A stretch of DNA of 58,443 nt from Mangrovactinospora gilvigrisea. GTDB taxonomy: Bacteria > Actinomycetota > Actinomycetes > Streptomycetales > Streptomycetaceae. Shown here in pieces: positions 43,721 through 52,373 of this stretch; the first letter of the stretch is position 1, and every line of letters starts with the position of its first letter. The translations under genes and the position numbers were made by a program. The notes under the pieces were generated by a model, which did no database searches, was not told the origin of the DNA, and was given only the letters and a program-made list of their open reading frames with translations. The DNA is taken from contig NZ_MLCF01000057.1 in the NCBI RefSeq assembly GCF_001879105.1, forward strand, positions 1-58,443, given 5' to 3'.

Positions 43721-44728
43721 CTACGCCCTCAGGTCGAGGCCGATGTCCAGGACCGGGGCGGAGTGGGTGAGCGCTCCGACGGCCAGGTAGTCGACGCCGG
43801 TCTCGGCGTAGGCGCGGGCGGTGCCGAGCTCCAGCCCGCCGCTGGACTCCAGCCGGGAGCGGCCGGCCACCAGGGCGACGGCCTCGCGGGTCTCCTCGAC
43901 GGTGAAGTTGTCGAGCAGGATCAGGTCGGCGCCCTCGGCGAGCACCGGCGGGATCTGGTCGAGGCGGTCGACCTCCACCTCGATCTCCAGGCCGGGGAAC
44001 TCCTCGCGGACGGCGCGGAACGCCTCGGCGACGCCGCCGGCCGCGACCACGTGGTTGTCCTTGATGAGCGCGGACTCCGACAGCGAGGAGCGGTGGTTGA
44101 CCCCGCCGCCGGCGCGGACCGCGTACTTCTCCAGGGCGCGCAGGCCGGGGGTGGTCTTGCGGGTGTCCCGGACCTTCGCCGCGGTGCCCTCCAGGGCGTC
44201 GGCCCAGGCGCGGGTGGCGGTGGCGATGCCGGAGAGGCGGCCCAGCAGGTTGAGGGCGCTGCGCTCGCCGGTGAGCAGGTCGCGGGTGGGGCCGGTGACG
44301 GTCAGCAGGACCTGGCCGGCCTCGACCCGGGCGCCGTCCTCGACGTGCTGCTCGATCTCCAGCTCGTCGCCGCCGATCACGGAGAGGACGGCGACGGCGA
44401 CGTGCAGGCCGGCGACGGTGCCGTCGGTGCGGGCGGTGAAGTCGGCGGTGGAGGCGGAGTCCTCCGGGACGGTGGCGAGGGTGGTGACGTCCGCGCCGCC
44501 GTCGAGGTCCTCCTCGAGGGCGAGGTGGGCGATCTCCTCGACCTGGACGGGGTCGAGGCCGGCCTCGGAGAGCAGCCCGGCGAGCTGCGGGTCGAGGCCG
44601 CACTCCATCGGGTCGACGTCGAAGTCGTCGCCGTGGTCGCCGCAGCCGCAGCCGCCCGCGGCGGCGGGGGCGCCGACGGGGATCTGGCCCGGTCGGCCGA
44701 TCTGGAGGAGGGGAAGGTCGTCGCTCAC
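43721..44728 (-). CDS. nadC: Nicotinate-nucleotide pyrophosphorylase (carboxylating), NadC
   Basis: Converts quinolinate and PRPP to nicotinate mononucleotide in de novo NAD synthesis. The 335-aa protein has the signature RKTTPGLRALEKYAV, GGGVNHR, and the PRPP/Glu-Asp block ILLDNFTVEE. The core is normal, but an N-terminal extension of about 45 residues carries GGCGCGDHGDDFDVDPMEC, a Cys/His/Asp cluster that could hold a metal. Start GTG; 19 nt after nadB. The quinolinate synthase nadA is not in this window. Confidence 0.95.
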   Translation of the reverse strand: MSDDLPLLQIGRPGQIPVGAPAAAGGCGCGDHGDDFDVDPMECGLDPQLAGLLSEAGLDPVQVEEIAHLALEEDLDGGADVTTLATVPEDSASTADFTARTDGTVAGLHVAVAVLSVIGGDELEIEQHVEDGARVEAGQVLLTVTGPTRDLLTGERSALNLLGRLSGIATATRAWADALEGTAAKVRDTRKTTPGLRALEKYAVRAGGGVNHRSSLSESALIKDNHVVAAGGVAEAFRAVREEFPGLEIEVEVDRLDQIPPVLAEGADLILLDNFTVEETREAVALVAGRSRLESSGGLELGTARAYAETGVDYLAVGALTHSAPVLDIGLDLRA

Positions 44729-44747
44729 GGTCGTGTGGTCTCTCTGT

Positions 44748-46445
44748 CTAGGCCTGGTATCGGGGCTCGGGCGGAAGGGGCGGGCCGGGGCGGACGGCGA
44801 TCGCGCCGGCCTCGTCGAGGGTCAGCAGCAAGCGGCGGCGCCCCTGGGCATCGTCGCGCTCCGGGTGGTCCTCGCGCCAATGGCAGCCGCGCGTCTCGCG
44901 CCGCACCCGGGCGGCCTCGACGAGGGCGCGGGCCACCAGGTGGAGGTTGGCGTTCTCCCAGGTCTCCTGGGACGGCTCGGCGCGCTTGGACGGCTCCGCC
45001 GCCAGCCCGGCGAGGATCGCGGCGGCCTCGGCGAGGCTCCGCTCGGTGCGGACCACGCCGGCGCCGGCGCTCATGGCGCGCTGCAGGGTGTCGCGGGCGC
45101 CGTCCGGGAGGAGGGGCTGAAGGGGTGACGGCATCGTCGGGTCGGGGCCGAACGGGGCCGGGGCGGTCTCGGGCAGCTCGCCGGCGGCGATCCGCTCGGC
45201 GACGTCGTCGGCGATCCGCTCGGCGAAGACCAGCCCCTCCAGCAGCGAGTTGGACGCCAGCCGGTTGGCGCCGTGGACGCCGGTGCAGGCGGCCTCGCCG
45301 CAGGCGTAGAGGCCGGGGACGGTGGTGCGCCCGCGGCGGTCGGTGCGGATGCCGCCGCTGAGGTGGTGGGCGGCCGGCGTCACCGGTATGAGGTCGGTGA
45401 CCGGGTCGATGCCGTGCGCGCGGCAGGCCGCGAGGATGGTCGGGAAGCGGTGCTCCCACATCTCGGCGCCGAAGTGCCGGGCGTCGAGGTAGGCGCAGTC
45501 GGCTCCGGTCTCCAGCATCCGGCTCATGATCCCCTTGGCGACGATGTCGCGGGGGGCGAGCTCGCCGAGCGGGTGGCGGTCCGTCATGAAGCGGACGCCG
45601 TCGCGGTCGACGAGGTGGGCGCCCTCGCCGCGCACCGCCTCGGAGATCAGCGGCTGGCGGCCGCGGGCCTCCGGGCCGAGGTAGAGCACGGTGGGGTGGA
45701 ACTGGACGAACTCCAGGTCGGCGAGGTGCGCGCCGGCGCGCAGCGCGAGGGCGAGGCCGTCGCCGGTGGAGACGTCGGGGTTGGTGGTGGCGGCGAAGAC
45801 CTGGCCGAGCCCGCCGGTGGCGAGGACGACGGCGCGGGCGTGGACGGCGCCGACGCCGTCGTGCTCGCCCTCCCCCATCACGTGCAGGGTGACGCCGGCG
45901 GCGCGCCCGGAGGCGTCGGTGAGCAGGTCGAGGGCGAGGGCGTGCTCGATGATCTCGACGTCGGGGTCGGCGGCGAGCGCGGCGAGCAGGGCGCGGGAGA
46001 CCTCGGCACCGGTGGCGTCGCCGCCGGCGTGGATGATGCGGCGGCGCAGGTGGCCGCCCTCGCGGGTGAGGAGCAGCTCCCCGGAGTCGGGGTCGCGGTC
46101 GAACTCGGCGCCGGCGGCGATGAGGCGGCGGACGGCGGCGGGGCCCTCGGCGGCGAGGGCCTCGACCGCCTCGCGGTCGCAGAGGCCGGCGCCGGCGACG
46201 AGGGTGTCGCGCAGGTGCTGGGCGGGGCTGTCGGCGAGGTCGAGGGCGGCGGCGATGCCGCCCTGCGCCCAGCGGGTGGAGCCCTCGCCGAGGGTGTCCT
46301 TGGTGAGCAGGACGACGCGCAGGCCGTGGGCGCGGGCGCGGAGCGCCGCGGTGAGGCCGGCGACGCCGGATCCGATGACGACGGCGTCGGCGGGGCGGGC
46401 GGGGGTGGCCCAGGCGGGCTCGCGAGCGGGAAGGCGGTGCGGCAT
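44748..46445 (-). CDS. nadB: L-aspartate oxidase NadB
   Basis: FAD enzyme that oxidises L-aspartate to iminoaspartate, the first step of NAD synthesis. The 565-aa protein has the FAD motif VVIGSGVAGLTAALRA, the active-site region RWAQGGIAAAL, HPTVLYL, the catalytic Arg/His set around RGEGAHLVDRDG, and YACGEAACTGVHGANRLASNSLLEG. The C-terminal helical domain is present. A small inverted repeat lies 14-28 nt before the ATG. It is followed by nadC. Confidence 0.96.
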   Translation of the reverse strand: MPHRLPAREPAWATPARPADAVVIGSGVAGLTAALRARAHGLRVVLLTKDTLGEGSTRWAQGGIAAALDLADSPAQHLRDTLVAGAGLCDREAVEALAAEGPAAVRRLIAAGAEFDRDPDSGELLLTREGGHLRRRIIHAGGDATGAEVSRALLAALAADPDVEIIEHALALDLLTDASGRAAGVTLHVMGEGEHDGVGAVHARAVVLATGGLGQVFAATTNPDVSTGDGLALALRAGAHLADLEFVQFHPTVLYLGPEARGRQPLISEAVRGEGAHLVDRDGVRFMTDRHPLGELAPRDIVAKGIMSRMLETGADCAYLDARHFGAEMWEHRFPTILAACRAHGIDPVTDLIPVTPAAHHLSGGIRTDRRGRTTVPGLYACGEAACTGVHGANRLASNSLLEGLVFAERIADDVAERIAAGELPETAPAPFGPDPTMPSPLQPLLPDGARDTLQRAMSAGAGVVRTERSLAEAAAILAGLAAEPSKRAEPSQETWENANLHLVARALVEAARVRRETRGCHWREDHPERDDAQGRRRLLLTLDEAGAIAVRPGPPLPPEPRYQA

Positions 46446-46458
46446 CGATGACCCCTTT

Positions 46459-46473
46459 TCGTCAGTAAGACGA
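46459..46473 (-). promoter_or_regulatory. Short inverted repeat before nadB
   Basis: TCGTC-AGTAA-GACGA, a perfect 5-bp inverted repeat with an AT-rich centre, 14-28 nt before the nadB ATG in a 115-nt gap after panD. It may be an operator or part of a promoter for the nad genes. The motif is short, so chance cannot be excluded. Confidence 0.3.
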
Positions 46474-46560
46474 TACCCCGCTCAGCGCGGAGTGCGGGCG
46501 CGGGGGTGGCGCACCTCACGCTCCGCGCGGCGCACGGTCCGGCCCCACCGGCGCGGGCCG

Positions 46561-46986
46561 CTACAGGTAGAGGTCGTCCCCGGGGACGGTGTCCGTGCCG
46601 GGGACCGGCTCCGCGGGGTTCGCGCCCGCGCCCAGCACCCCGTTCGCCGCGTCGACGTGCACGACCCGCGGCGCGTACGTCCGCGCCTCGGCGTCGTCCA
46701 TCTGCGCGTACGCGCAGAGGATCACCAGGTCCCCCGGCTGCACCAGCCGCGCCGCCGCCCCGTTGATCCCGATGACGCCCGAGCCCCGAGGCCCCTCGAT
46801 CACATAGGTCTCCAGCCGCGCGCCGTTGGTGATGTCCAGGACGTGCACCAGCTCGCCCGGCAGCAGGTCCGCCGCCTCCATCAGCCCGGCGTCCACCGTC
46901 ACCGAACCCACGTAGTGCAGGTCCGCCTGCGTCACCGTGGCGCGGTGGATCTTCGACTTCAGCATGGTCCGCAGCATCGCGGTCAC
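46561..46986 (-). CDS. panD: Aspartate 1-decarboxylase proenzyme
   Basis: Makes beta-alanine from aspartate for pantothenate. The 141-aa pyruvoyl enzyme has the self-cleavage site Gly-Ser in [10 protein letters not shown]; cleavage makes the pyruvoyl group. Other blocks: [28 protein letters not shown] and [10 protein letters not shown]. Start is GTG overlapping the panC stop (GTGA), although the family N-terminus MLRTM begins three codons later. Translational coupling with panC is likely. Confidence 0.95.
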   Translation of the reverse strand: MTAMLRTMLKSKIHRATVTQADLHYVGSVTVDAGLMEAADLLPGELVHVLDITNGARLETYVIEGPRGSGVIGINGAAARLVQPGDLVILCAYAQMDDAEARTYAPRVVHVDAANGVLGAGANPAEPVPGTDTVPGDDLYL

Positions 46987-47882
46987 ACCTCCAGGGGAAG
47001 GTTGTCGATGAGGCGGGTCGTGCCCACCCGCGCCGCCACCGCGAGCACCGCGGGCCCGCGGAACGCGTCGGGCGCCGCCGTGAAGTCCGCGGGATCGATC
47101 AGCTCCGCGTATTCCACCGTCAGCCCGCCCTCGGCGTCGAGCACCTGACGGGCCGCCGCGCGCACCGCGGCCGCCCCCGCGCCGCCCGCGGCGGCGTTCC
47201 GCCCGGCGAAGAGCGCGCGCGACAGCGCCAGCGCCGCCGCCCGGTCGCGCTCGGTCAGGTAGACGTTCCGGCTGGAGCGCGCCAGCCCGCTCGCCTCGCG
47301 CTGCGTCGGCACCGCCACGATCTCCGCGGCGAGGTCCAGGTCGGCCGCCATCCGGCGGATCAGCGCCAGCTGCTGCGCGTCCTTCTGGCCGAAGTAGGCC
47401 CGCCGGGCCCGGGTCAGCTGCAGCAGCTTGTGCACCACCGTCAGCATCCCGTCGAAGTGCCCGGGACGGGAGGCGCCCTCGAAGCGCTCCCCCATCGGCC
47501 CGGCCGTCACCCGCACCTGCGGGCCGTGCTCGGGGAAGCCGGGGTACATCTCCTCCACCGACGGCGCGAACACCAGCTCGACGCCCGCCTCCTGGGCGAG
47601 CTTCAGATCGGCGTCCAGCTGCCGCGGGTAGCGCTCGTAGTCCTCGCTGGGCCCGAACTGCAGCGGGTTGACGAAGACCGTGGCCAGCACCACGCCGCCG
47701 GCCTCCGCCGCGTCCCGCACCGCGGCGCGGAACAGCTGCTGGTGGCCCTCGTGCAGGGCGCCCATCGTCATCACGGTGTGCACCGGGCGGCCGGGCCGGC
47801 CGTCCAGCGCCTCCGCCAGCCGGCGCTTCGTCGCCAGCACGGCGGGCGCCGTCGGGGACGGTGCCGTCGAAGGCGTCGTCAT
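46983..47882 (-). CDS. panC: Pantoate--beta-alanine ligase
   Basis: Joins pantoate and beta-alanine with ATP to make pantothenate. The 299-aa enzyme has the HIGH-like motif [44 protein letters not shown] and the KMSKS-like [11 protein letters not shown]. Its ATG overlaps the stop of the DUF2520 gene (ATGA) and its stop overlaps panD, so three genes are translated in tight series. panB is not in the window. Confidence 0.96.
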   Translation of the reverse strand: MTTPSTAPSPTAPAVLATKRRLAEALDGRPGRPVHTVMTMGALHEGHQQLFRAAVRDAAEAGGVVLATVFVNPLQFGPSEDYERYPRQLDADLKLAQEAGVELVFAPSVEEMYPGFPEHGPQVRVTAGPMGERFEGASRPGHFDGMLTVVHKLLQLTRARRAYFGQKDAQQLALIRRMAADLDLAAEIVAVPTQREASGLARSSRNVYLTERDRAAALALSRALFAGRNAAAGGAGAAAVRAAARQVLDAEGGLTVEYAELIDPADFTAAPDAFRGPAVLAVAARVGTTRLIDNLPLEV

Positions 47883-48820
47883 CGCCCCTCCCCCGTCGCG
47901 TCGTTGAGCGCGCCGAGCAGCTCCTCGGCCGCCTCGGCCTTCAGCAGCCGCGCGGCCAGCGCGCGGTCCGCGGTGGCGCGGGCCAGCGCCCGGTAGGTCT
48001 CCAGCGTCTGCGGGGCGGCCCGGCGCAGCACGGCGACGTGCTCGCGCACCGTGCCGGCGTCGCCGCGGGCGACCGGGCCGGTGAGGGCCTGGTCGCCCTG
48101 CCGGAGCGCGTTGTCGAGGGCCGCGCCGAGCAGCGGGCCCAGCATCCGGGACGGCTCCTCGACGCCCGCGGCGCGCAGCGCGTCCACGGTCTGGCCGACG
48201 AGCGTCACCAGGTGGTTGGCGCCGTGCGCGAGGGCCGCGTGGTAGAGGCCGCGGGCCTCCTCGGGGACCCACTCGGGCTCCGCGCCCATCTCCACCACCA
48301 GCGCCTCGGCGACCGGCCGCAGCTGCTCGGGGGCGGTGACGCCGAAGACGCAGCCGGCGAGCCGGGCGACGTCCACCTGCGTGCCGGTGAAGGTCATCAC
48401 CGGGTGCAGGGCGAGCGGCAGCCCGCCGGCCCGCAGCGCGGGCTCCAGGACGTCGACGCCGTAGCGGCCCGAGGTGTGCGCGATCAGCTGGCCGGGGCGC
48501 ACCGCGCCGGTGGCGGCGAGGCCGGAGACCAGGTCGGGCAGCGCGTCGTCGGGGACGGTGAGCAGCACCAGGTCGGCGGCGGCCAGCACGTCCCGCGGCT
48601 CGGGGGTGAGCGGCACGCCGGGCAGCAGCTCCTCCGCGCGCCGCCGGGAGGCGTCCGAGACGCCGGAGGCGGCGACCGCGCGGTGCCCGGCGAGTCGGAG
48701 CGCCGCGGCGAGGGCGGGGCCGACGCGGCCCGCGCCGACGACGCCCACGGCGAGCCGCCCGGGGCGGTCCTCGGTGTCTCTCAGACCGCTCAGAGGTTCA
48801 TCGGGTTCGATCGGGTTCAT
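47879..48820 (-). CDS. Rossmann-like / DUF2520 protein, possible ketopantoate reductase
   Basis: A 313-aa oxidoreductase-like protein. The N-terminal NADP-binding fold is seen as [20 protein letters not shown] with [14 protein letters not shown], and the C-terminal helical DUF2520 domain as [22 protein letters not shown]. The pantothenate pathway needs a ketopantoate reductase; this gene is directly coupled (ATGA) to panC and no panE is seen here, so it is the best local candidate. I recall a DUF2520-like protein (PanG) shown to do this in Francisella, but the assignment here is inference. Confidence 0.85.
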   Translation of the reverse strand: MNPIEPDEPLSGLRDTEDRPGRLAVGVVGAGRVGPALAAALRLAGHRAVAASGVSDASRRRAEELLPGVPLTPEPRDVLAAADLVLLTVPDDALPDLVSGLAATGAVRPGQLIAHTSGRYGVDVLEPALRAGGLPLALHPVMTFTGTQVDVARLAGCVFGVTAPEQLRPVAEALVVEMGAEPEWVPEEARGLYHAALAHGANHLVTLVGQTVDALRAAGVEEPSRMLGPLLGAALDNALRQGDQALTGPVARGDAGTVREHVAVLRRAAPQTLETYRALARATADRALAARLLKAEAAEELLGALNDATGEGR

Positions 48821-49069
48821 GAAGTGTTCAGCCTTCCGTTCCAGTCCACTGGTGGGTACCGGACGTGTGCGCCGTCCATGGTAGGTGGTTCCCCGAAGGC
48901 AAAATCACGGCGCCACGGTGAACCGTTCGCGGCCGCAGCGCCTCTTCATGGGGAAGGGCACCGGTACGAGGGGTTCCGCAGCGGATTCGCCGTGCCGGGC
49001 CCGAAACTGCTAATAACTGGCACATCCGCACTCAGTACCCCACAAGGTCGCACGAAGGTCGTATCTGAC

Positions 49070-50713
49070 ATGACGGTCAAGGTCAGCGTGGTCGTCCCGG
49101 TCTACAACCCGGGCCCGCACATCGAGGACTGCATTGCCTCCCTGCTGCGGCAGACGCTGCCGGACGACGAGTACGAGACGATCTTCGTCGACGACGGCTC
49201 GAACGACGGCACCCCCGAGCGGCTCGACCGGCTCGCCGCCGAACACCCCAATGTGACGGTCATCCACCAGGAGCCGTCCGGCTGGTCCGGCAAGCCCCGC
49301 AACGTCGGCATCGAGGCCGCCCGGGGCAAGTACATCCAGTTCGTCGACAACGACGACTACCTCGGCGACGAGGCGCTGGAGCGGCTGTGGAGCTACGCCG
49401 AGGAGAACTCCTCGGACGTGGTGATCGGCAAGATGGCCGGCATCGGCCGCTCGGTGCCGCGCGAGGTCTTCCGCAAGAACCGCCCGGACGCCACGCTCGC
49501 CAACTCGCAGATCATCGACAGCCTGACGCCGCACAAGATGTTCCGCAGGGCGTTCCTCGACGACAACGGCATCCGCTTCAAGGAGGGCCGGCGCCGCCTG
49601 GAGGACCACGTCTTCGTCATCGAGGCGTACCTGCGGGCGAAGCGGATCAGCGTGCTCTCCGACTACGTCGTCTACTACCACGTCACCCGCGACGACGTCT
49701 CCAACGCGGCGTTCCAGCGCATCGAGCCCGCCGGGTACATGAAGAACCTGGAGGAGGCGCTCGACCTCGTCGACCGGTACCTGGAGCCGGGCGACGTCAA
49801 GGACCGCACGCAGCGCCGCTGGCTGCGGGTGGAGATGGTGGAGCGGATGCGGGGCGGCCGGCTGCTGAAGCAGATCGCCCCGGAGGACCGCGCGCTGTGG
49901 TTCGACGAGATCTCCCGGGTCGTCAAGGAGCGCTTCGGCTCCGGCGTCGCGGCGGGCCTGCCGCCGGCGCAGCGGGCCATCGCGGAGACCTTCACCCACG
50001 GCACCGTCGAGCAGCTGGAGGCGCTCGCCGAGTGGGAGAAGTCCATCGCCTCGCGCACCTACCTGGAGTCGGCGGAGTGGGACGGCGACGCGCTGCGCAT
50101 CGCCTTCCGCGCCGAGCTGTACGCCGGGCAGGAGCCGCTGACGTTCCGCGCGGAGGGCGAGCGCGACCAGCTGGTGCTGCCCGCGCTCGGCCCGGAGCTG
50201 GGCCAGGTGGACGCCACCGAGCGGCTGCGCAAGCACACCAAGGCCGAACTGGTGCTGCGCGACCGGAAGTCGGGAGCCGAGGTGTACGTCCCGGTCTCCG
50301 GGACCCGGGTGGAGCGCAGGCCGGCCGGCGACGGGGACGGCGGCCTGTTCCGCGTGGTGGTGCACGGCGAGGCGACGATCGAGCCGGACCGGGCCGGCGG
50401 CGTCGCCGGCAAGCGCAAGCCGCTGGCGGAGTCGCCGTGGGACACCACGGTGCGGCTGCACGTCGCCGGGTGGACGAAGGACGCCAAGCTCGGCAAGGGC
50501 CGCGACACCTCCAAGCAGGCGCTGCCCGCGTGGATCACGCGCAGCGGGGTCCTGACGCTCAATGTGGGCGGCCGGCCCGCGGCGGGCGCGCCGGACCCGG
50601 TGCTGGCCGGCGCCCCGGCGGGCCCGGCGCGGTCCGCGGGGGCGCAGGCGCCGTTCGCGCGGAAGGTGCGCCGCAGGCTCGGGCGCATCGCGCGGGCCCT
50701 TAAGCTGCGCTAG
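49070..50713 (+). CDS. Family 2 glycosyltransferase
   Basis: A 547-aa inverting glycosyltransferase, probably cytoplasmic and acting on a cell-surface polymer. The GT-A domain (1-220) shows SVVVPVYNPG, the nucleotide-sugar Asp pair in FVDDGSNDGT and the DXD-like FVDNDDYLG, with RRRLEDHVFV as the likely catalytic loop. After residue 250 a region without recognised catalytic motifs has beta-rich stretches, and the tail is basic. This layout recalls teichoic-acid-type GT2 enzymes. It is 58 nt upstream of rfbC on the same strand, so it may transfer rhamnose or add to a rhamnose polymer. Confidence 0.9.
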   Translation: MTVKVSVVVPVYNPGPHIEDCIASLLRQTLPDDEYETIFVDDGSNDGTPERLDRLAAEHPNVTVIHQEPSGWSGKPRNVGIEAARGKYIQFVDNDDYLGDEALERLWSYAEENSSDVVIGKMAGIGRSVPREVFRKNRPDATLANSQIIDSLTPHKMFRRAFLDDNGIRFKEGRRRLEDHVFVIEAYLRAKRISVLSDYVVYYHVTRDDVSNAAFQRIEPAGYMKNLEEALDLVDRYLEPGDVKDRTQRRWLRVEMVERMRGGRLLKQIAPEDRALWFDEISRVVKERFGSGVAAGLPPAQRAIAETFTHGTVEQLEALAEWEKSIASRTYLESAEWDGDALRIAFRAELYAGQEPLTFRAEGERDQLVLPALGPELGQVDATERLRKHTKAELVLRDRKSGAEVYVPVSGTRVERRPAGDGDGGLFRVVVHGEATIEPDRAGGVAGKRKPLAESPWDTTVRLHVAGWTKDAKLGKGRDTSKQALPAWITRSGVLTLNVGGRPAAGAPDPVLAGAPAGPARSAGAQAPFARKVRRRLGRIARALKLR

Positions 50714-50771
50714 TCAGTTCCGAGCAACGAGCACGACGAGCGACAACAGCAACAGGAAGGACGTGGCGCGG

Positions 50772-51368
50772 ATGCGGCCGCTGGGGATCGACGGGGCGTG
50801 GGTGCTGGAGCCGAAGATCCACCCGGATGAGCGGGGCAGCTTCCACGAGTGGTTCCGCGGTGCGGAGTTCCGCGAGGCGACGGGCCACGACCTGGACCTG
50901 AAGCAGGCGAACTTCTCGGTGTCGAAGCGCGGCACCATCCGCGGCATCCACTACGCGGACGTGCCGCCCGGCCAGTCGAAGTACGTCAAGTGCGGCCGCG
51001 GCGCGCTGCTCGACGTCGTCATCGACCTGCGGGTGGGCTCGCCGACGTTCGGCCGCTGGGAGGCCGTCCGGCTGGACGACGAGACGCACCACGCGGTGTA
51101 CCTCGCCGAGGGCCTGGGCCATGCGTTCATGGCGCTGGAGGACGACACCGTCGCCATCTACCTCACCAGCGAGGGCTACGCGCCGGACCGCGAGCACGGG
51201 CTGAACCCGCTGGACGCGGGCGTCGGCATCGAGTGGCCGGCCGGGGTGGAGCCGCTGCTCTCCGAGAAGGACACGGCCGCGCCGGGCCTGGCGGAGGCCC
51301 AGGCGCAGGGGCTGCTGCCGAGCTACGACGTGTGCCAGGAGTACTACGCGTCGCTCCGGAGCCGCTGA
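50772..51368 (+). CDS. rfbC: dTDP-4-dehydrorhamnose 3,5-epimerase
   Basis: Third step of dTDP-L-rhamnose synthesis, double epimerisation of the 4-keto sugar. The 198-aa cupin has the motif TIRGIHYADVPPGQSKYV with the catalytic His, the paired Asp in DVVIDLRVGSPTFG, and EGLGHAFMAL. All active-site residues appear. ATG is used; a GTG three codons earlier is closer to AGGAAGG. It follows the glycosyltransferase and ends at a strong bidirectional terminator. Confidence 0.94.
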   Translation: MRPLGIDGAWVLEPKIHPDERGSFHEWFRGAEFREATGHDLDLKQANFSVSKRGTIRGIHYADVPPGQSKYVKCGRGALLDVVIDLRVGSPTFGRWEAVRLDDETHHAVYLAEGLGHAFMALEDDTVAIYLTSEGYAPDREHGLNPLDAGVGIEWPAGVEPLLSEKDTAAPGLAEAQAQGLLPSYDVCQEYYASLRSR

Positions 51369-51387
51369 GTCGGCCCACGGTCTGCCG

Positions 51388-51444
51388 CCGGCGCCCCGGC
51401 ACCCCACCCGGCCCTGCGGGCCGAACGGGGTGCCGGGGCGCCGG
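51388..51444. terminator. Bidirectional nested-hairpin terminator between rfbC and a methyltransferase gene
   Basis: A perfect 18-bp stem (51388-51405 with 51427-51444) enclosing a second 6-bp stem-loop (51409-51414 with 51418-51423). It fills the 80-nt gap between two convergent stops, so it probably ends both transcripts. Repeat B forms the left arm (minus strand, 51395-51409). No T run on either side. Confidence 0.85.
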
Positions 51445-51448
51445 TGCG

Positions 51449-52267
51449 TCAGTCCTTGAGCGCGAACGGCTCCAGCCGGCGGCGCAGCGCCGGCCAGCCG
51501 CGGCCGCGGCCCAGGCCGAGGTCGCGGGCGCGCACCAGGGGCGCCCACAGCTCGCCGTCGAGCAGGTCCATCGGCTTCACCGCGTGGGTGCGGTCCATCA
51601 CCTCGGACGGCACCTTCTGCGGATCGTCGTAGACGAACTCCTTGATGATGTCGTCGTAGGCGTCCTCGAGGACCCGGTTGTCCGGGTCGGCGCCGAAGAC
51701 GACCAGCGTCCCCGTCGGGGCCGAGTCGATCGGCACCAGCGCCAGGTCGGGGCGGTAGCGCCGCAGGACCTCGATCACCTTGTAGACATCGCCCGTCCAG
51801 GCATCGGTGTGCCGGTCGCGGGCCGCCTCGGGGACGTTCCGCGGCAGCATGTCGTCAAAGACGATGACGCTGCTCCACTGCGCGTACTTCTCCGTGTTGA
51901 TGAAGTCGCGCAGGGCGAACTCGAACAGATGCATACCGTCGATGAACGCGAGATCGACGGCCCCGCGCTTCAGCGGGCCCTTCTCTAGGGCCGCCCGCAC
52001 ACGCGGACGGTTCCGGAGGGGGCCGATCTTCAAGGGACTCCGGGCGAAGTGCGCAAGCGGGTCTTTGCGCGCAAAGAAGTCGTCGCTGGTGGCCTTGACC
52101 AGCTGCACGTCACACCGGATCGGCTTCACCACCTTGAAGGCCGGATCGACCCCGATCGAAGGGACGCGCGACAGGGCCAGGCTGCGCCCGTCGTTCACCC
52201 CGATCTCCATGTAGTTGCGGGGTCGGTAGACCTTGTGCAGGGTGCGGAGGAACTCGTGACGATGCAC
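51449..52267 (-). CDS. Class I SAM-dependent methyltransferase
   Basis: A 272-aa protein with the SAM-binding motif I YMEIGVNDGRSLAL and the acidic FIDGMHLFEFALRDF, as in the Methyltransf_24 class. Ligands for SAM look complete. The GTG start is chosen because GGGGAG lies 7 nt upstream; an in-frame TTG at 52282 would add five residues. It lies between rfbC and rfbD, 106 nt downstream of rfbD on the same strand, so it may O-methylate rhamnose or the glycan made by this cluster (inference). Confidence 0.85.
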   Translation of the reverse strand: MHRHEFLRTLHKVYRPRNYMEIGVNDGRSLALSRVPSIGVDPAFKVVKPIRCDVQLVKATSDDFFARKDPLAHFARSPLKIGPLRNRPRVRAALEKGPLKRGAVDLAFIDGMHLFEFALRDFINTEKYAQWSSVIVFDDMLPRNVPEAARDRHTDAWTGDVYKVIEVLRRYRPDLALVPIDSAPTGTLVVFGADPDNRVLEDAYDDIIKEFVYDDPQKVPSEVMDRTHAVKPMDLLDGELWAPLVRARDLGLGRGRGWPALRRRLEPFALKD

Positions 52268-52373
52268 CGCGGAACTCCCCAATCGGCGCTGACGTTTCGG
52301 TCGTTTTCCCTTGAGACGCTCAGACGGCCCTCAGGGTTCAGCCGACTGTAGTGACCAAGCCGTGATCAGACAA

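Noticed and set aside
48821..49069. JUMPstart/ops-like element before the glycosyltransferase
   Set aside because: The AT-rich stretch CTGCTAATAACTGG caught attention, but no GGCGGTAG-type ops core is present.
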